NCBI RefSeq assembly: GCF_002531935.1 | Contig: NZ_NWSV01000006.1 | Location: 1 to 64,000, forward strand | Reading direction: 5' to 3' | DNA length: 64,000 nucleotides | Origin: Rhizobium chutanense | GTDB lineage: Bacteria; Pseudomonadota; Alphaproteobacteria; Rhizobiales; Rhizobiaceae | Part shown: positions 1 to 7,646 of the stretch, piece after piece | Layout of the letters: every line of letters starts with the position of its first letter | Position numbering within the stretch: position 1 is the stretch's first letter | Made by a program: the position numbers and the translations under genes | The notes under the pieces: model-generated | What the model saw: only the letters and a program-made list of their open reading frames with translations | Databases searched by the model: none | What the model was told of the DNA's origin: nothing

Positions 1-36
1 TGAAGGCCGCAGGTTCAAATCCTGCCCCCGCAACCA
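1..36 (+). tRNA. initiator tRNA-fMet, 3' part only
   Basis: The first 36 bases form a T-arm (stem GCAGG/CCTGC around TTCAAAT), the 3' acceptor strand CCCCGCA, discriminator A and an encoded CCA. The A at position 72 of the acceptor strand, just before the discriminator, is the hallmark of bacterial initiator tRNA, which has an unpaired C1-A72. The sequence matches the 3' end of the E. coli and rhizobial initiator tRNA as I recall it. The 5' half, including the anticodon, lies before the window, so identity rests on the 3' part. Confidence 0.85.
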
Positions 37-54
37 AATTCCATTCACTATCTC

Positions 55-78
55 AAAAGCCCCCGCGGGGGCTTTTTT
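55..78 (+). terminator. Rho-independent terminator after tRNA-fMet
   Basis: A GC-rich hairpin (AAAAGCCCC/GGGGCTTTT around a CGCG centre) ends in a run of six T. It starts 19 bases after the tRNA CCA end, as expected for the tRNA transcript. The hairpin is symmetric enough to act on both strands, and the convergent helicase gene ends at 136. Confidence 0.85.
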
Positions 79-135
79 GCGTTTTGGCCCTGGAGTCAAA
101 CTGCGGACGGACTGACCGTTCCTCAAAACGCCCTT

Positions 136-3100
136 TCAGTTCCAAGCAATTGCAGCAAGGAAATCCACCGCCTGAATCCTATCCAAGGCGTTCGCCGTCT
201 CCCGGAAATAAGGCAGGGTTTCCCAGAGGGTCCGGTCGCCGACGATGTAGAATCGGCGCTTGGCGCGCGTCAGGGCCACGTTCAGGAGGTTTGGCTTCGA
301 TGCGGCCCAGGCTGCCGCTCCGCTGTGGTCGGCATCGGCGCCGAGCACCATGAAAACCATGTCCTCCTCCTTGCCCTGGAAAGTGTGCACCGTGCCGATC
401 CGCTCCCGCAGCCACCTCGACAGTCTTGGCGGGGATGAACGCGGATTGCCGTCCGGGTCGATCCATCTTGCATGGGTCAGAGCCTCCCTCAGACGGTTCT
501 TGATCTCTTTGAACGGCGAGATGAGATAGAGATCCGGCAGTGCGCCGTCGCGGTAATACGTAGCGGTGAGGAGATCGACGATGAAGTCCGTCTGCTCGGC
601 AACAGCCTGTTTTCCGGATACCTTGCCCTTGATGTCGATCCAGGCGCTGTCGCCGTAAAACGGAGTCGCATCGCCGGCCGGCCGGCGCTCCTTCAGCCCG
701 AATATCATCTTGTTCTGATAGGCGATCCGGTTGGCAAGACCGAACATCGGATCGATGCAGCGCCGATGCACCCTGAGAGGCGTGCCGATCCAGAGTCCGT
801 CCGCTTCCTCGCCCTCGATTATCGTTCCGTAACGGTTGGCGGCGTCGGCCAGCATCTGCACCGAGGCCATGTTCGGTGAATATTGTCCTGTCGCCGTATG
901 GGGTGAGAGGGCAGCGGTGGCGGTGATCAGCGCGCTCGGCAGAGTGAAGACCGGCTCGATCTGCTGGGGATCGCCGATCACCATAACGCGGCGTCCCCGC
1001 AGCAAGGCCCCGACAGCGGCCTGGGGCACGGCCTGACCGGCCTCATCGATGAAAACCCAGCCGATCGACCCGGCTTCGAGACCGTGGAACTGCCGGGAGA
1101 AGGATGCGAACGTCGTCGACACGATCGGAACGATCATGAATAGGCTCTGCCAGATCAATGCAATACGGTCGCTGTCGACAGGATTGTTGTTGGAAAGCAG
1201 TTTGCTGATAGCGACGATGTTGCCGCCGAAGCCTCCGCCCTTCCTGCCGACATCCGCCAGCCAGGCCTCATGCAGCGTCAACGCCGCTTCGAGCAATGCC
1301 GAACGCAAAGCCGCCAGTTCGTCCTGATGCCACAGGCCGTCGATCTGGACCTGCTCGGTCTCGAGATCAGCGAGACGCCCGGGTGCGGCGGGGTGACCGA
1401 GAATCTCCGCCAGCCGCTCGAATTCTTCTCTTTTCGCGGACCAGATTTTCTGTCGGGACCGCAGTGCCCGTTCAGCTCGCTCATGCTCCCGCAAAGCCCT
1501 TTCCAGCCCGGGGCCATCGGTTTTGGCAAGCTGATGCTCGCATTCTGCGAGCGCCTGGCGCAGTTCCAGTTGCCTCCGGGCATTGGCGACGACATCTTGC
1601 CGATGCTGTCGGGCGGGGTTGGTCGCCAGGACTCTCTTCCATCGCGCAGGAGCGCTGCGGTCGAGCAACCGTTCCTCGTCCTTCAGATCAGACAAACCTT
1701 TGCTGATGCGAAGCATTTCGGCGGCGATCCTGTCGCATCGGTCCTGCGCATCTCGACGTTCGCCTGCAGCCGCCGCCACCCTTTCAAGCGCCTCGCCGCA
1801 GAAGCTGTCCTGCGAAACGAGCGTGATCTCCTCATGGAGATCGGCATAACGTGCATATTGGCCGATCTTGTCGCGAACAGCGCCGTCGGCGGCATGAAAA
1901 GCCAGGGATGCTTCGGCAAAGGTCGGTCCTTCATAGCTCTTCAGCCATTCCCAAATGGTCTGTGGCTTGTCCGTGCCGGACCAGCCGGGCTTCGGCCGGT
2001 CGGTGATTTCCATGAAGGCGAAACGTTCCTTGAAGGCGCGGCGGTTCCTGGAATTCCCAAGCGCACAGGCGATCAGCCCCCATGGTCGGTCGCCATCGGA
2101 AAGCTTGACGGTGGCGCCATTGTCCTTCTGGCAGGCGATCTTGTGCGCGACCGTCTGCAGATATTGGAATGAAGACCCTCTGGCGATCGCGCTTCGCTTG
2201 GGAAGGTCACGCGAAATATTCTCCACGGCAGCGTTGTTGGAGGAGGCGACGACCATTTCGAAACCGGCAAGGGCCGGGATCAGCGCCGACAGGGTGGCGG
2301 TGCTCCGGTCTGCGAAAATGGCACGGTGCACCGATCCGTCAAAGGCATCGCGCGCCGTCTTCAACGAGGAGAGAACCCGGGCGCGCCGAACGATGTTATC
2401 CGCGAACATGTCACGAAGCAGGGTCGTCTTTCCCGTTCCCGGTGGACCATTGACCGAGAAAAGCCCGGTTTCCGCAAGGTCGCCGATGGCTGAATTGATC
2501 GCGAACTGCTGCATGAGGCTCATCGCCCGATGCGGTTCGCCGAGCCAGCGTCCGCGGTTGAGATTGCCAGGATGCAAGGCCCGGACGATCGCCCGGCGTC
2601 CATCCTCCGAGTAGAGGTCGGTCCGCTTCTCCCGGGCAAGCGCGGTGAGATATCGCCTGAGCGGCTCGGGAATATCGCCCTGCTTGACGCGCAACATCGC
2701 CCGCTCGATATCCTCGATGAAGAAGCTGTTCAGGATACCGATCTCTTCCTCAACATTTGCGCTCTCATCCTCCGCATCGTCGGCGTCGGGCGAAGGACTC
2801 TCCTGCTGCGGCGGCAGCGAGAGGACTTCCGGTTTTTCCACCTTGTCCTTGTAGCGGATTTCAACGGCGGCGATGGGCTTCTCCCGATGGGAGGCAAATT
2901 TGGCCCAATCGCAGAGCAATTCATGCAGCGTCAGGATCTCGCCGGCATTGATCGGCCGATCGTCCATGTCCCCGCAGGACGAAGATCTCAAATGCCGCTG
3001 CGCCCGAAAATTTTGCAGTAACTCCGATAGCTGCCGCTTACTGTCGGCAAATGCCTCGGAACTGAGCGAGGAGAGGCCGGATTTCCGCACGCGTCCCAGA

Positions 3101-3591
3101 GCCCATGGCAGCGTGGAAACGGAAAATGTTTCGAAAATCGGCTGCCCCAGGGGCGTAAGCTGCAGGCTGGCAAAGCAGGTATCGCCATCGAGATCGCTGC
3201 GCTCGGCATCCTCATATTCTGACATATCGGCCGCCACACTGTCGAAATGCCTGCGGATGCCGGTAATTTCGGATTTGTTGAAAACGCCGAGGAACAGGGT
3301 AAAACCGGTAATCTGTTTCTCTTCGGGGATCGCTGGACGACGGAGTGCGGCGCCGTCATCTTCGAGCGTCTTTCTATGCAGCCAGAAGACACTGCGCCCT
3401 TCACCTGTGACGATACGACTGGAGAGATCGTAGGGAATGAAGAACTCGATCTTGTGCCAGAAATCGAGAATGGCCAGAAGCCGTTCCCTTTCGGCGCGAT
3501 CTGCATTGGTCTGCATGAGTTTCCACTGAGGAGTTGCAAAATTGGCTTGCGCCTCTTTTAACAACGATCGCAACGCAAAATCAAAGACCAT
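136..3591 (-). CDS. Large UPF1-like superfamily 1 helicase / AAA domain protein
   Basis: A protein of 1151 residues with a full set of SF1 helicase motifs. Walker A GPPGTGKTT is near residue 382. Motif Ia-like VVASSNNAAVENI is near 448. Walker B VFIDEAG is near 846 and motif III GDPQQIEP near 873. Motif IV-like LISPF is near 1023, motif V VHTFQGKEEDMVF near 1068 and motif VI LNVALTRAKRRF near 1103. A charged, probably coiled-coil segment at about 600-740 splits the two RecA halves, as in DNA2/UPF1/NAM7-type enzymes. The first 350 residues have no domain I recognise. The gene lies alone, convergent with tRNA-fMet. ATP-dependent nucleic-acid unwinding or translocation is well supported; the role is not known. 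A position beside a tRNA and a single-gene layout are compatible with an acquired defence gene, but this is only inference. Confidence 0.85.
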   Translation of the reverse strand: MVFDFALRSLLKEAQANFATPQWKLMQTNADRAERERLLAILDFWHKIEFFIPYDLSSRIVTGEGRSVFWLHRKTLEDDGAALRRPAIPEEKQITGFTLFLGVFNKSEITGIRRHFDSVAADMSEYEDAERSDLDGDTCFASLQLTPLGQPIFETFSVSTLPWALGRVRKSGLSSLSSEAFADSKRQLSELLQNFRAQRHLRSSSCGDMDDRPINAGEILTLHELLCDWAKFASHREKPIAAVEIRYKDKVEKPEVLSLPPQQESPSPDADDAEDESANVEEEIGILNSFFIEDIERAMLRVKQGDIPEPLRRYLTALAREKRTDLYSEDGRRAIVRALHPGNLNRGRWLGEPHRAMSLMQQFAINSAIGDLAETGLFSVNGPPGTGKTTLLRDMFADNIVRRARVLSSLKTARDAFDGSVHRAIFADRSTATLSALIPALAGFEMVVASSNNAAVENISRDLPKRSAIARGSSFQYLQTVAHKIACQKDNGATVKLSDGDRPWGLIACALGNSRNRRAFKERFAFMEITDRPKPGWSGTDKPQTIWEWLKSYEGPTFAEASLAFHAADGAVRDKIGQYARYADLHEEITLVSQDSFCGEALERVAAAAGERRDAQDRCDRIAAEMLRISKGLSDLKDEERLLDRSAPARWKRVLATNPARQHRQDVVANARRQLELRQALAECEHQLAKTDGPGLERALREHERAERALRSRQKIWSAKREEFERLAEILGHPAAPGRLADLETEQVQIDGLWHQDELAALRSALLEAALTLHEAWLADVGRKGGGFGGNIVAISKLLSNNNPVDSDRIALIWQSLFMIVPIVSTTFASFSRQFHGLEAGSIGWVFIDEAGQAVPQAAVGALLRGRRVMVIGDPQQIEPVFTLPSALITATAALSPHTATGQYSPNMASVQMLADAANRYGTIIEGEEADGLWIGTPLRVHRRCIDPMFGLANRIAYQNKMIFGLKERRPAGDATPFYGDSAWIDIKGKVSGKQAVAEQTDFIVDLLTATYYRDGALPDLYLISPFKEIKNRLREALTHARWIDPDGNPRSSPPRLSRWLRERIGTVHTFQGKEEDMVFMVLGADADHSGAAAWAASKPNLLNVALTRAKRRFYIVGDRTLWETLPYFRETANALDRIQAVDFLAAIAWN

Positions 3592-4036
3592 GGCGACTGC
3601 ACGCCCGGCATATCGTCAGTGCAGACGAGGCTGGCCCTTCGCCCGCCGAGCCGCGAGCATCCCGGATACCGGCATCCGCCGCTGGGTTGAGCGGCGCCGT
3701 TCGACGGTTGCCTGTCTCATATTCGACACTTCCCGACTGCAGAAAAATATAACAATCTGTACTGAATTATTACATCGAGCGCTCATCTATATTAAGAGCA
3801 GATATAACCTTGAAGTATCACCGACAGTAAAAATGCAACCAAAACTTTGTATATTATCGTTTTTTGCCCACTAAAACTAATCACTTTGGGCCATTTCCTT
3901 CCTTCTCAATCCGTATTAACATTATTAAGAAATGTCTAAAAAATAAAGCGGTGACATCAGGGGCCGGCATTTCATAATATTTAATACCCGCCATCGCTCC
4001 ACGTTTGAGTAAAGTGTAACGCTAGGGGAGGCGTAT
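3592..4036. promoter_or_regulatory. AT-rich divergent intergenic region
   Basis: These 445 bases separate the helicase (minus) from the LuxR-type regulator (plus). The right half, from about 3740, is clearly more AT-rich than its surroundings. It must hold both promoters. No convincing open frame, RNA gene or long inverted repeat was seen. The regulator has a good ribosome-binding site (GGGGAGG) just before its ATG. Confidence 0.5.
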
Positions 4037-4819
4037 ATGTTCATGACAGGCTCAGGAATGGAGAATGCAGACCAGGGAAGGAAGTTAGGTTCTTCAGGAA
4101 ATACTATCCTCGTGGTCGCCAAGGCGGATCTGTTTTCAGAATGCATGGTAGAAGCGCTGGCGAAGAAGTTTCCCAACTGCGAAGTAGCAAGCATAACGAG
4201 CACGAAGCCGATGCTGGAAAAAGATACCGGCGATTTGAAGCTCGTTTTATTCTATCATATACCTGCGCCGGAGCTTCATGAGGCGCTGCAGGCAGCCCGC
4301 GAAAATCACCCGGAAACCTCTGTCGGACTGGTCGTCGAAGCCATCGACATGCTTGAACCCTATGTCAGCCGGCTTGTGGAGGCAAGGATCATCGATGGGG
4401 TCCTGCCGCTCAACCTGCGGCTCGATGTCTTCATGGCCGCGGTGGATCTACTGATGAAGGGCGGCGAACATTTTCCGTCAGCGCTTCTCAATCGTCTGAC
4501 CAACAACAACGCCCAGCTGGAGCCGTCACTCTATCAGACGAAGTCGGTCGACGTGGCGCGTACCAATGCGCTGAAGCTGAGGCGCGACAGCATTTCCGCT
4601 TTGACCACCCGCGAGGTTCAGATCCTCGATCTCATCTGCAAGGGCACGCAGAACAAGATCATCGCCGACAAGCTGCATCTTTCCGAAAACACGGTGAAGG
4701 TTCACGTCCGCAACATCTACAAGAAGATGAACGTCCGAAACCGCACGGAAGCGGCATCCCGTTTCTTCAACGAGCATCCTACCGGCGACGACGACATGTC
4801 CGGCCGGTGGCGCAATTGA
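4037..4819 (+). CDS. NarL/LuxR-type transcriptional regulator with degenerate receiver domain
   Basis: 260 residues. The C-terminal part (about 188-243) is a clear LuxR helix-turn-helix: LTTREVQILDLICKG, then the recognition helix LSENTVKVHVRNIYKKM. The N-terminal part (about 22-150) follows the NarL receiver fold, ending in a GG-x-HFPSALL linker typical of the family. However, the third strand reads LKLVLFYH, with no phospho-acceptor Asp, and the expected LPK of strand five is LPL. It is therefore probably a phosphorylation-independent pseudo-receiver. It lies upstream of, and in the same direction as, the polysaccharide operon beginning at 5639, separated by a small minus-strand gene and a 387-base AT-rich region. 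It is the obvious candidate regulator of that operon, but this is inferred from position only. Confidence 0.85.
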   Translation: MFMTGSGMENADQGRKLGSSGNTILVVAKADLFSECMVEALAKKFPNCEVASITSTKPMLEKDTGDLKLVLFYHIPAPELHEALQAARENHPETSVGLVVEAIDMLEPYVSRLVEARIIDGVLPLNLRLDVFMAAVDLLMKGGEHFPSALLNRLTNNNAQLEPSLYQTKSVDVARTNALKLRRDSISALTTREVQILDLICKGTQNKIIADKLHLSENTVKVHVRNIYKKMNVRNRTEAASRFFNEHPTGDDDMSGRWRN

Positions 4820-4936
4820 TTGACGGCGCCGCGTCTCCATCAGACGCGCTGAGGGCGCTGTCGCACTTGGAATCGCTGCATAATTTGGGCCCTGGACCGA
4901 TTCCGATTTAAGGAATTATGCACCGGTGCTGTTGTT

Positions 4937-5251
4937 TCAGATCGAAGGGCGCGCAAAGCAGCGGGACTTCTGTCCGAAGCCGCTTGGAGAGCAGATGTAG
5001 GGCGCTGAACCGTGATAGGCGACGCGAACCGTTGCTGTGGCCGGGGGTTCGGGCCGATCTGCGGGATAGCCATAAGCCTTCGAGACGCGTGGCGTCTCGA
5101 CCGCGTTGTTTTTCGCGATGGCGGCGATGTCTTCGTTAACGACCGTGCAGGCCGTCGCTCCGATCGCAAAAAACATCGTTCCCCATGCGAACATCGCAAA
5201 ATGAATCAGGCGCCAACCCTTCGGCTGCCCTGCAGCTTGTTTTTTCAACAT
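4937..5251 (-). CDS. Small predicted membrane or secreted protein, unknown
   Basis: 104 residues if started at the ATG at 5251, which has GAGGGG eight bases upstream. An in-frame ATG six codons earlier overlaps that site and is less likely. One hydrophobic segment at about residues 18-40 (RLIHFAMFAWGTMFFAIGA) follows a basic N-terminus, so it is a signal anchor or an uncleaved signal. A Cys follows (ATACTVV) but the lipobox is poor. The rest is hydrophilic and Pro-rich, with two Cys near the C-terminus (YICSPSGFGQKSRC). No family recognised. It lies divergent from the polysaccharide operon, so it may be co-regulated. Confidence 0.55.
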   Translation of the reverse strand: MLKKQAAGQPKGWRLIHFAMFAWGTMFFAIGATACTVVNEDIAAIAKNNAVETPRVSKAYGYPADRPEPPATATVRVAYHGSAPYICSPSGFGQKSRCFARPSI

Positions 5252-5638
5252 GGCCAAAACCCCTCGCATAGGGCGCTTCCGGATGCAAGCTCGGTGCGCA
5301 GTTCAGCGCGGCCGACCTTCCTGTTTCTTTTACCTCAACTTCATTGAGTGAAGCTTGAGCAAATGTCGGGATGCTCGCTGTAAGTGCAAAATAGATAGAA
5401 AGTGATTAATCACTCGTTAAAATTAAGAATAGTTGCGTAGTTATTTTGGATGGTTGTAATTTTTAAAGTTGACCTTGGCTGTTATCGTCATATCATTTGA
5501 ATAGTAATTCTGTTATCAAAAGAATAACTAGAACGTTATTCGTGTTGTGATAGCCTGAAGGCGAATTATCGACAAGGATAATGGAGGAACGTAGCGCATT
5601 CAATAAATCAAAAGACTAAACATGGGAGGTAGTTTGTA
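5252..5638. promoter_or_regulatory. AT-rich control region upstream of the polysaccharide operon
   Basis: These 387 bases are strikingly AT-rich between about 5380 and 5620. They contain a perfect 14-bp palindrome (AGTGATTAATCACT, 5401-5414) and an inverted repeat GAATAAC-N6-GTTATTC (5522-5541). Both are plausible binding sites for a dimeric regulator. Just before the first gene, a six-codon mini-frame (ATG at 5622, TAA at 5637-5639) overlaps the uxs1 ATG as TAATG. The assignment as a regulatory region is inference from structure. Confidence 0.55.
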
Positions 5639-6661
5639 ATGCGTAGTATCGTTCCCAGCGAAGGCTATTCTGAAGCATCAGGCATAGCGGTGCCCCAGGG
5701 GGAGCGCACCGTCCTCGTCAACGGCGGGGCCGGTTTCCTCGGCTCGCATCTCTGCGAAAGACTTCTGCAGCGCGGCCATAAAGTCATCTGTCTCGACAAT
5801 TTTTCCACCGGCCGCCGCGCCAATGTCGATCACCTCACCTCGAACACCCGCTTCCAGATCGTCGAGCATGATGTCCGCCAGCCCTTCGATATCCAGGCGT
5901 CGCTCATCTTCAACTTCGCTTCGCCCGCCTCTCCGCCCGATTATCAGCGGGATCCGGTCGGCACGCTCCTCACGAATGTGCTCGGCGCCGTCAATACATT
6001 GGACTGCGCGCGCAAGACCGGCGCGATCGTCGTCCAGTCGTCGACATCGGAGGTCTATGGCGACCCGAACCAGAGCCCGCAGCGCGAATCCTATTGCGGC
6101 AATGTCAACCCGATCGGACCGCGCGGCTGTTACGATGAAGGCAAGCGCAGCGCCGAAACCCTGTTTTTCGACTATCACAGAACCTACGGCGTCGACATCA
6201 AGGTCGGCCGCATCTTCAACACCTACGGGCCGCGCATGCGTCCGGACGACGGGCGGGTGGTTTCCAATTTCATCGTGCAGGCCCTGCGCAATGCCGATCT
6301 GACGATTTATGGCGATGGTGAGCAGACCCGCTCTTTCTGTTATGTCGACGATCTCGTCGACGGTTTCCTGCGGTTTTCGGCCGCCGGCAGCGCCTGCATC
6401 GGTCCGATCAACCTCGGCAACCCGGCCGAGTTCACCGTTCGCCGCCTGGCGGAAATCATCCGCGACCTGACGAATTCCCGTTCCCGGATCGTCCATCTGC
6501 CGCGGGTCGTCGACGACCCCCGCCAGCGGCGGCCGGATATTTCCAGGGCCGCGGCGGAGCTCGGCTGGCAGCCCTGCATCGGGCTCGAAACCGGCCTCAC
6601 CCGCACCGTCGACTATTTCGACGGCGTGCTCGCCGGCACAGAGAAGGCGGAGGTCGTATGA
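5639..6661 (+). CDS. uxs1: UDP-glucuronate decarboxylase (UDP-xylose synthase)
   Basis: 340 residues, extended SDR family. Gly-rich NAD site GGAGFLG is at about 29-35, with the conserved region TSEVYGDP at 136-143. The active-site stretch NVNPIGPRGCYDEGKR at 155-170 gives Tyr165 and Lys169. The phrases FNFASPASPP and NPIGPR-x-CYDEGKR are specific for UDP-xylose synthases rather than for dTDP-glucose dehydratases. It should convert UDP-glucuronate to UDP-xylose in the cytosol. The ATG at 5639 has GGGAGG nine bases upstream. It is first in an operon with the epimerase (1-base gap) and the GT2 synthase. The gene order matches uxs1-uxe-apsS of S. meliloti as I recall it, hence the symbol; this is orthology by context. 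Confidence 0.85.
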   Translation: MRSIVPSEGYSEASGIAVPQGERTVLVNGGAGFLGSHLCERLLQRGHKVICLDNFSTGRRANVDHLTSNTRFQIVEHDVRQPFDIQASLIFNFASPASPPDYQRDPVGTLLTNVLGAVNTLDCARKTGAIVVQSSTSEVYGDPNQSPQRESYCGNVNPIGPRGCYDEGKRSAETLFFDYHRTYGVDIKVGRIFNTYGPRMRPDDGRVVSNFIVQALRNADLTIYGDGEQTRSFCYVDDLVDGFLRFSAAGSACIGPINLGNPAEFTVRRLAEIIRDLTNSRSRIVHLPRVVDDPRQRRPDISRAAAELGWQPCIGLETGLTRTVDYFDGVLAGTEKAEVV

Positions 6662-6662
6662 G

Positions 6663-7646
6663 ATGCCCCGCTACATCTTGGTCACCGGCGGCGCCGGTTT
6701 CATAGGCAGTCATATCTGCAAAGCGCTGGCGCGCGCCGGCATGGTCCCTGTTACCTACGACAATCTCTCGACCGGACACGCCGATAGTGTCCGCTGGGGA
6801 CCGCTCATTCGGGCCGAGCTTGGCGACGCCGCCACGCTGCGCCGGACTCTCGCAGAATTTTCGCCCGATTGCGTCATCCATTGTGGTGCCCATGCCTATG
6901 TCGGCGAATCCGTCGAGATGCCGAGGAAATATTACCGGAACAACGTCGTCGGCAGCCTGACGCTGCTCGAGGCCTGCCTCGACCAGGATATCGGCCGGAT
7001 CGTCTTTTCGAGCAGTTGCGCCACCTATGGCATTCCCGCCGCTCTGCCGATCCGCGAGGAAAGCCCGCAACTGCCGGTCAACCCCTATGGGCGCACCAAG
7101 CTGATATTCGAGATGGCGCTCGAGGATTTTGCCGCCGCCTATGGGATCCGCTTCGCCGCGCTGCGCTATTTCAACGCGGCCGGCGCCGATCCCGAGGGTG
7201 AGCTTGCCGAGCGCCATCAACCCGAGACCCATCTCATCCCTCGCGCCCTTCTCGCTGCCGCGGGCCGGCTGGAGTGGCTCGATGTCTTCGGCACAGACTA
7301 TGCGACCGCGGATGGAACGTGCGTGCGCGATTATATTCATGTCAGCGATCTCGCCCAGGCGCATCTTGCCGCCGTCAATCATCTGATGGCGGATGGCGCC
7401 TCGCTCAGCGTCAATCTCGGCTCCGGCCGGGGCACCTCGGTGCGTGAGATTCTCGAAGCCATCCATCGCGCGACCGGCCATGAAGTCCCCGTGCGTTATC
7501 GCCCCCGCCGTACCGGCGATCCGCCGGTCCTCTTTGCCGACACAGCACGGGCCAAGGCGGAACTCGGCTTCACGCCGGCGCTTTCGGATATCGATACGAT
7601 CATTCGCACCGCCAGCCCGACCTTCGGACTGGGGGTCATCGCATGA
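6663..7646 (+). CDS. uxe: UDP-sugar 4-epimerase (GalE/Uxe type)
   Basis: 327 residues. It has an SDR NAD site GGAGFIG at about 9-15, SSSCATYG at 116-123, and the catalytic pair Tyr142/Lys146 in NPYGRTK. RYFNAAGADP follows, typical of GalE-like enzymes. Coupled to UDP-xylose synthase, the likely reaction is UDP-xylose to UDP-L-arabinose, possibly also UDP-glucose to UDP-galactose. The S. meliloti counterpart is reported to be bifunctional. It starts one base after the uxs1 stop, and its own stop overlaps the next start (ATGA). The substrate preference cannot be read from the sequence. Confidence 0.8.
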   Translation: MPRYILVTGGAGFIGSHICKALARAGMVPVTYDNLSTGHADSVRWGPLIRAELGDAATLRRTLAEFSPDCVIHCGAHAYVGESVEMPRKYYRNNVVGSLTLLEACLDQDIGRIVFSSSCATYGIPAALPIREESPQLPVNPYGRTKLIFEMALEDFAAAYGIRFAALRYFNAAGADPEGELAERHQPETHLIPRALLAAAGRLEWLDVFGTDYATADGTCVRDYIHVSDLAQAHLAAVNHLMADGASLSVNLGSGRGTSVREILEAIHRATGHEVPVRYRPRRTGDPPVLFADTARAKAELGFTPALSDIDTIIRTASPTFGLGVIA

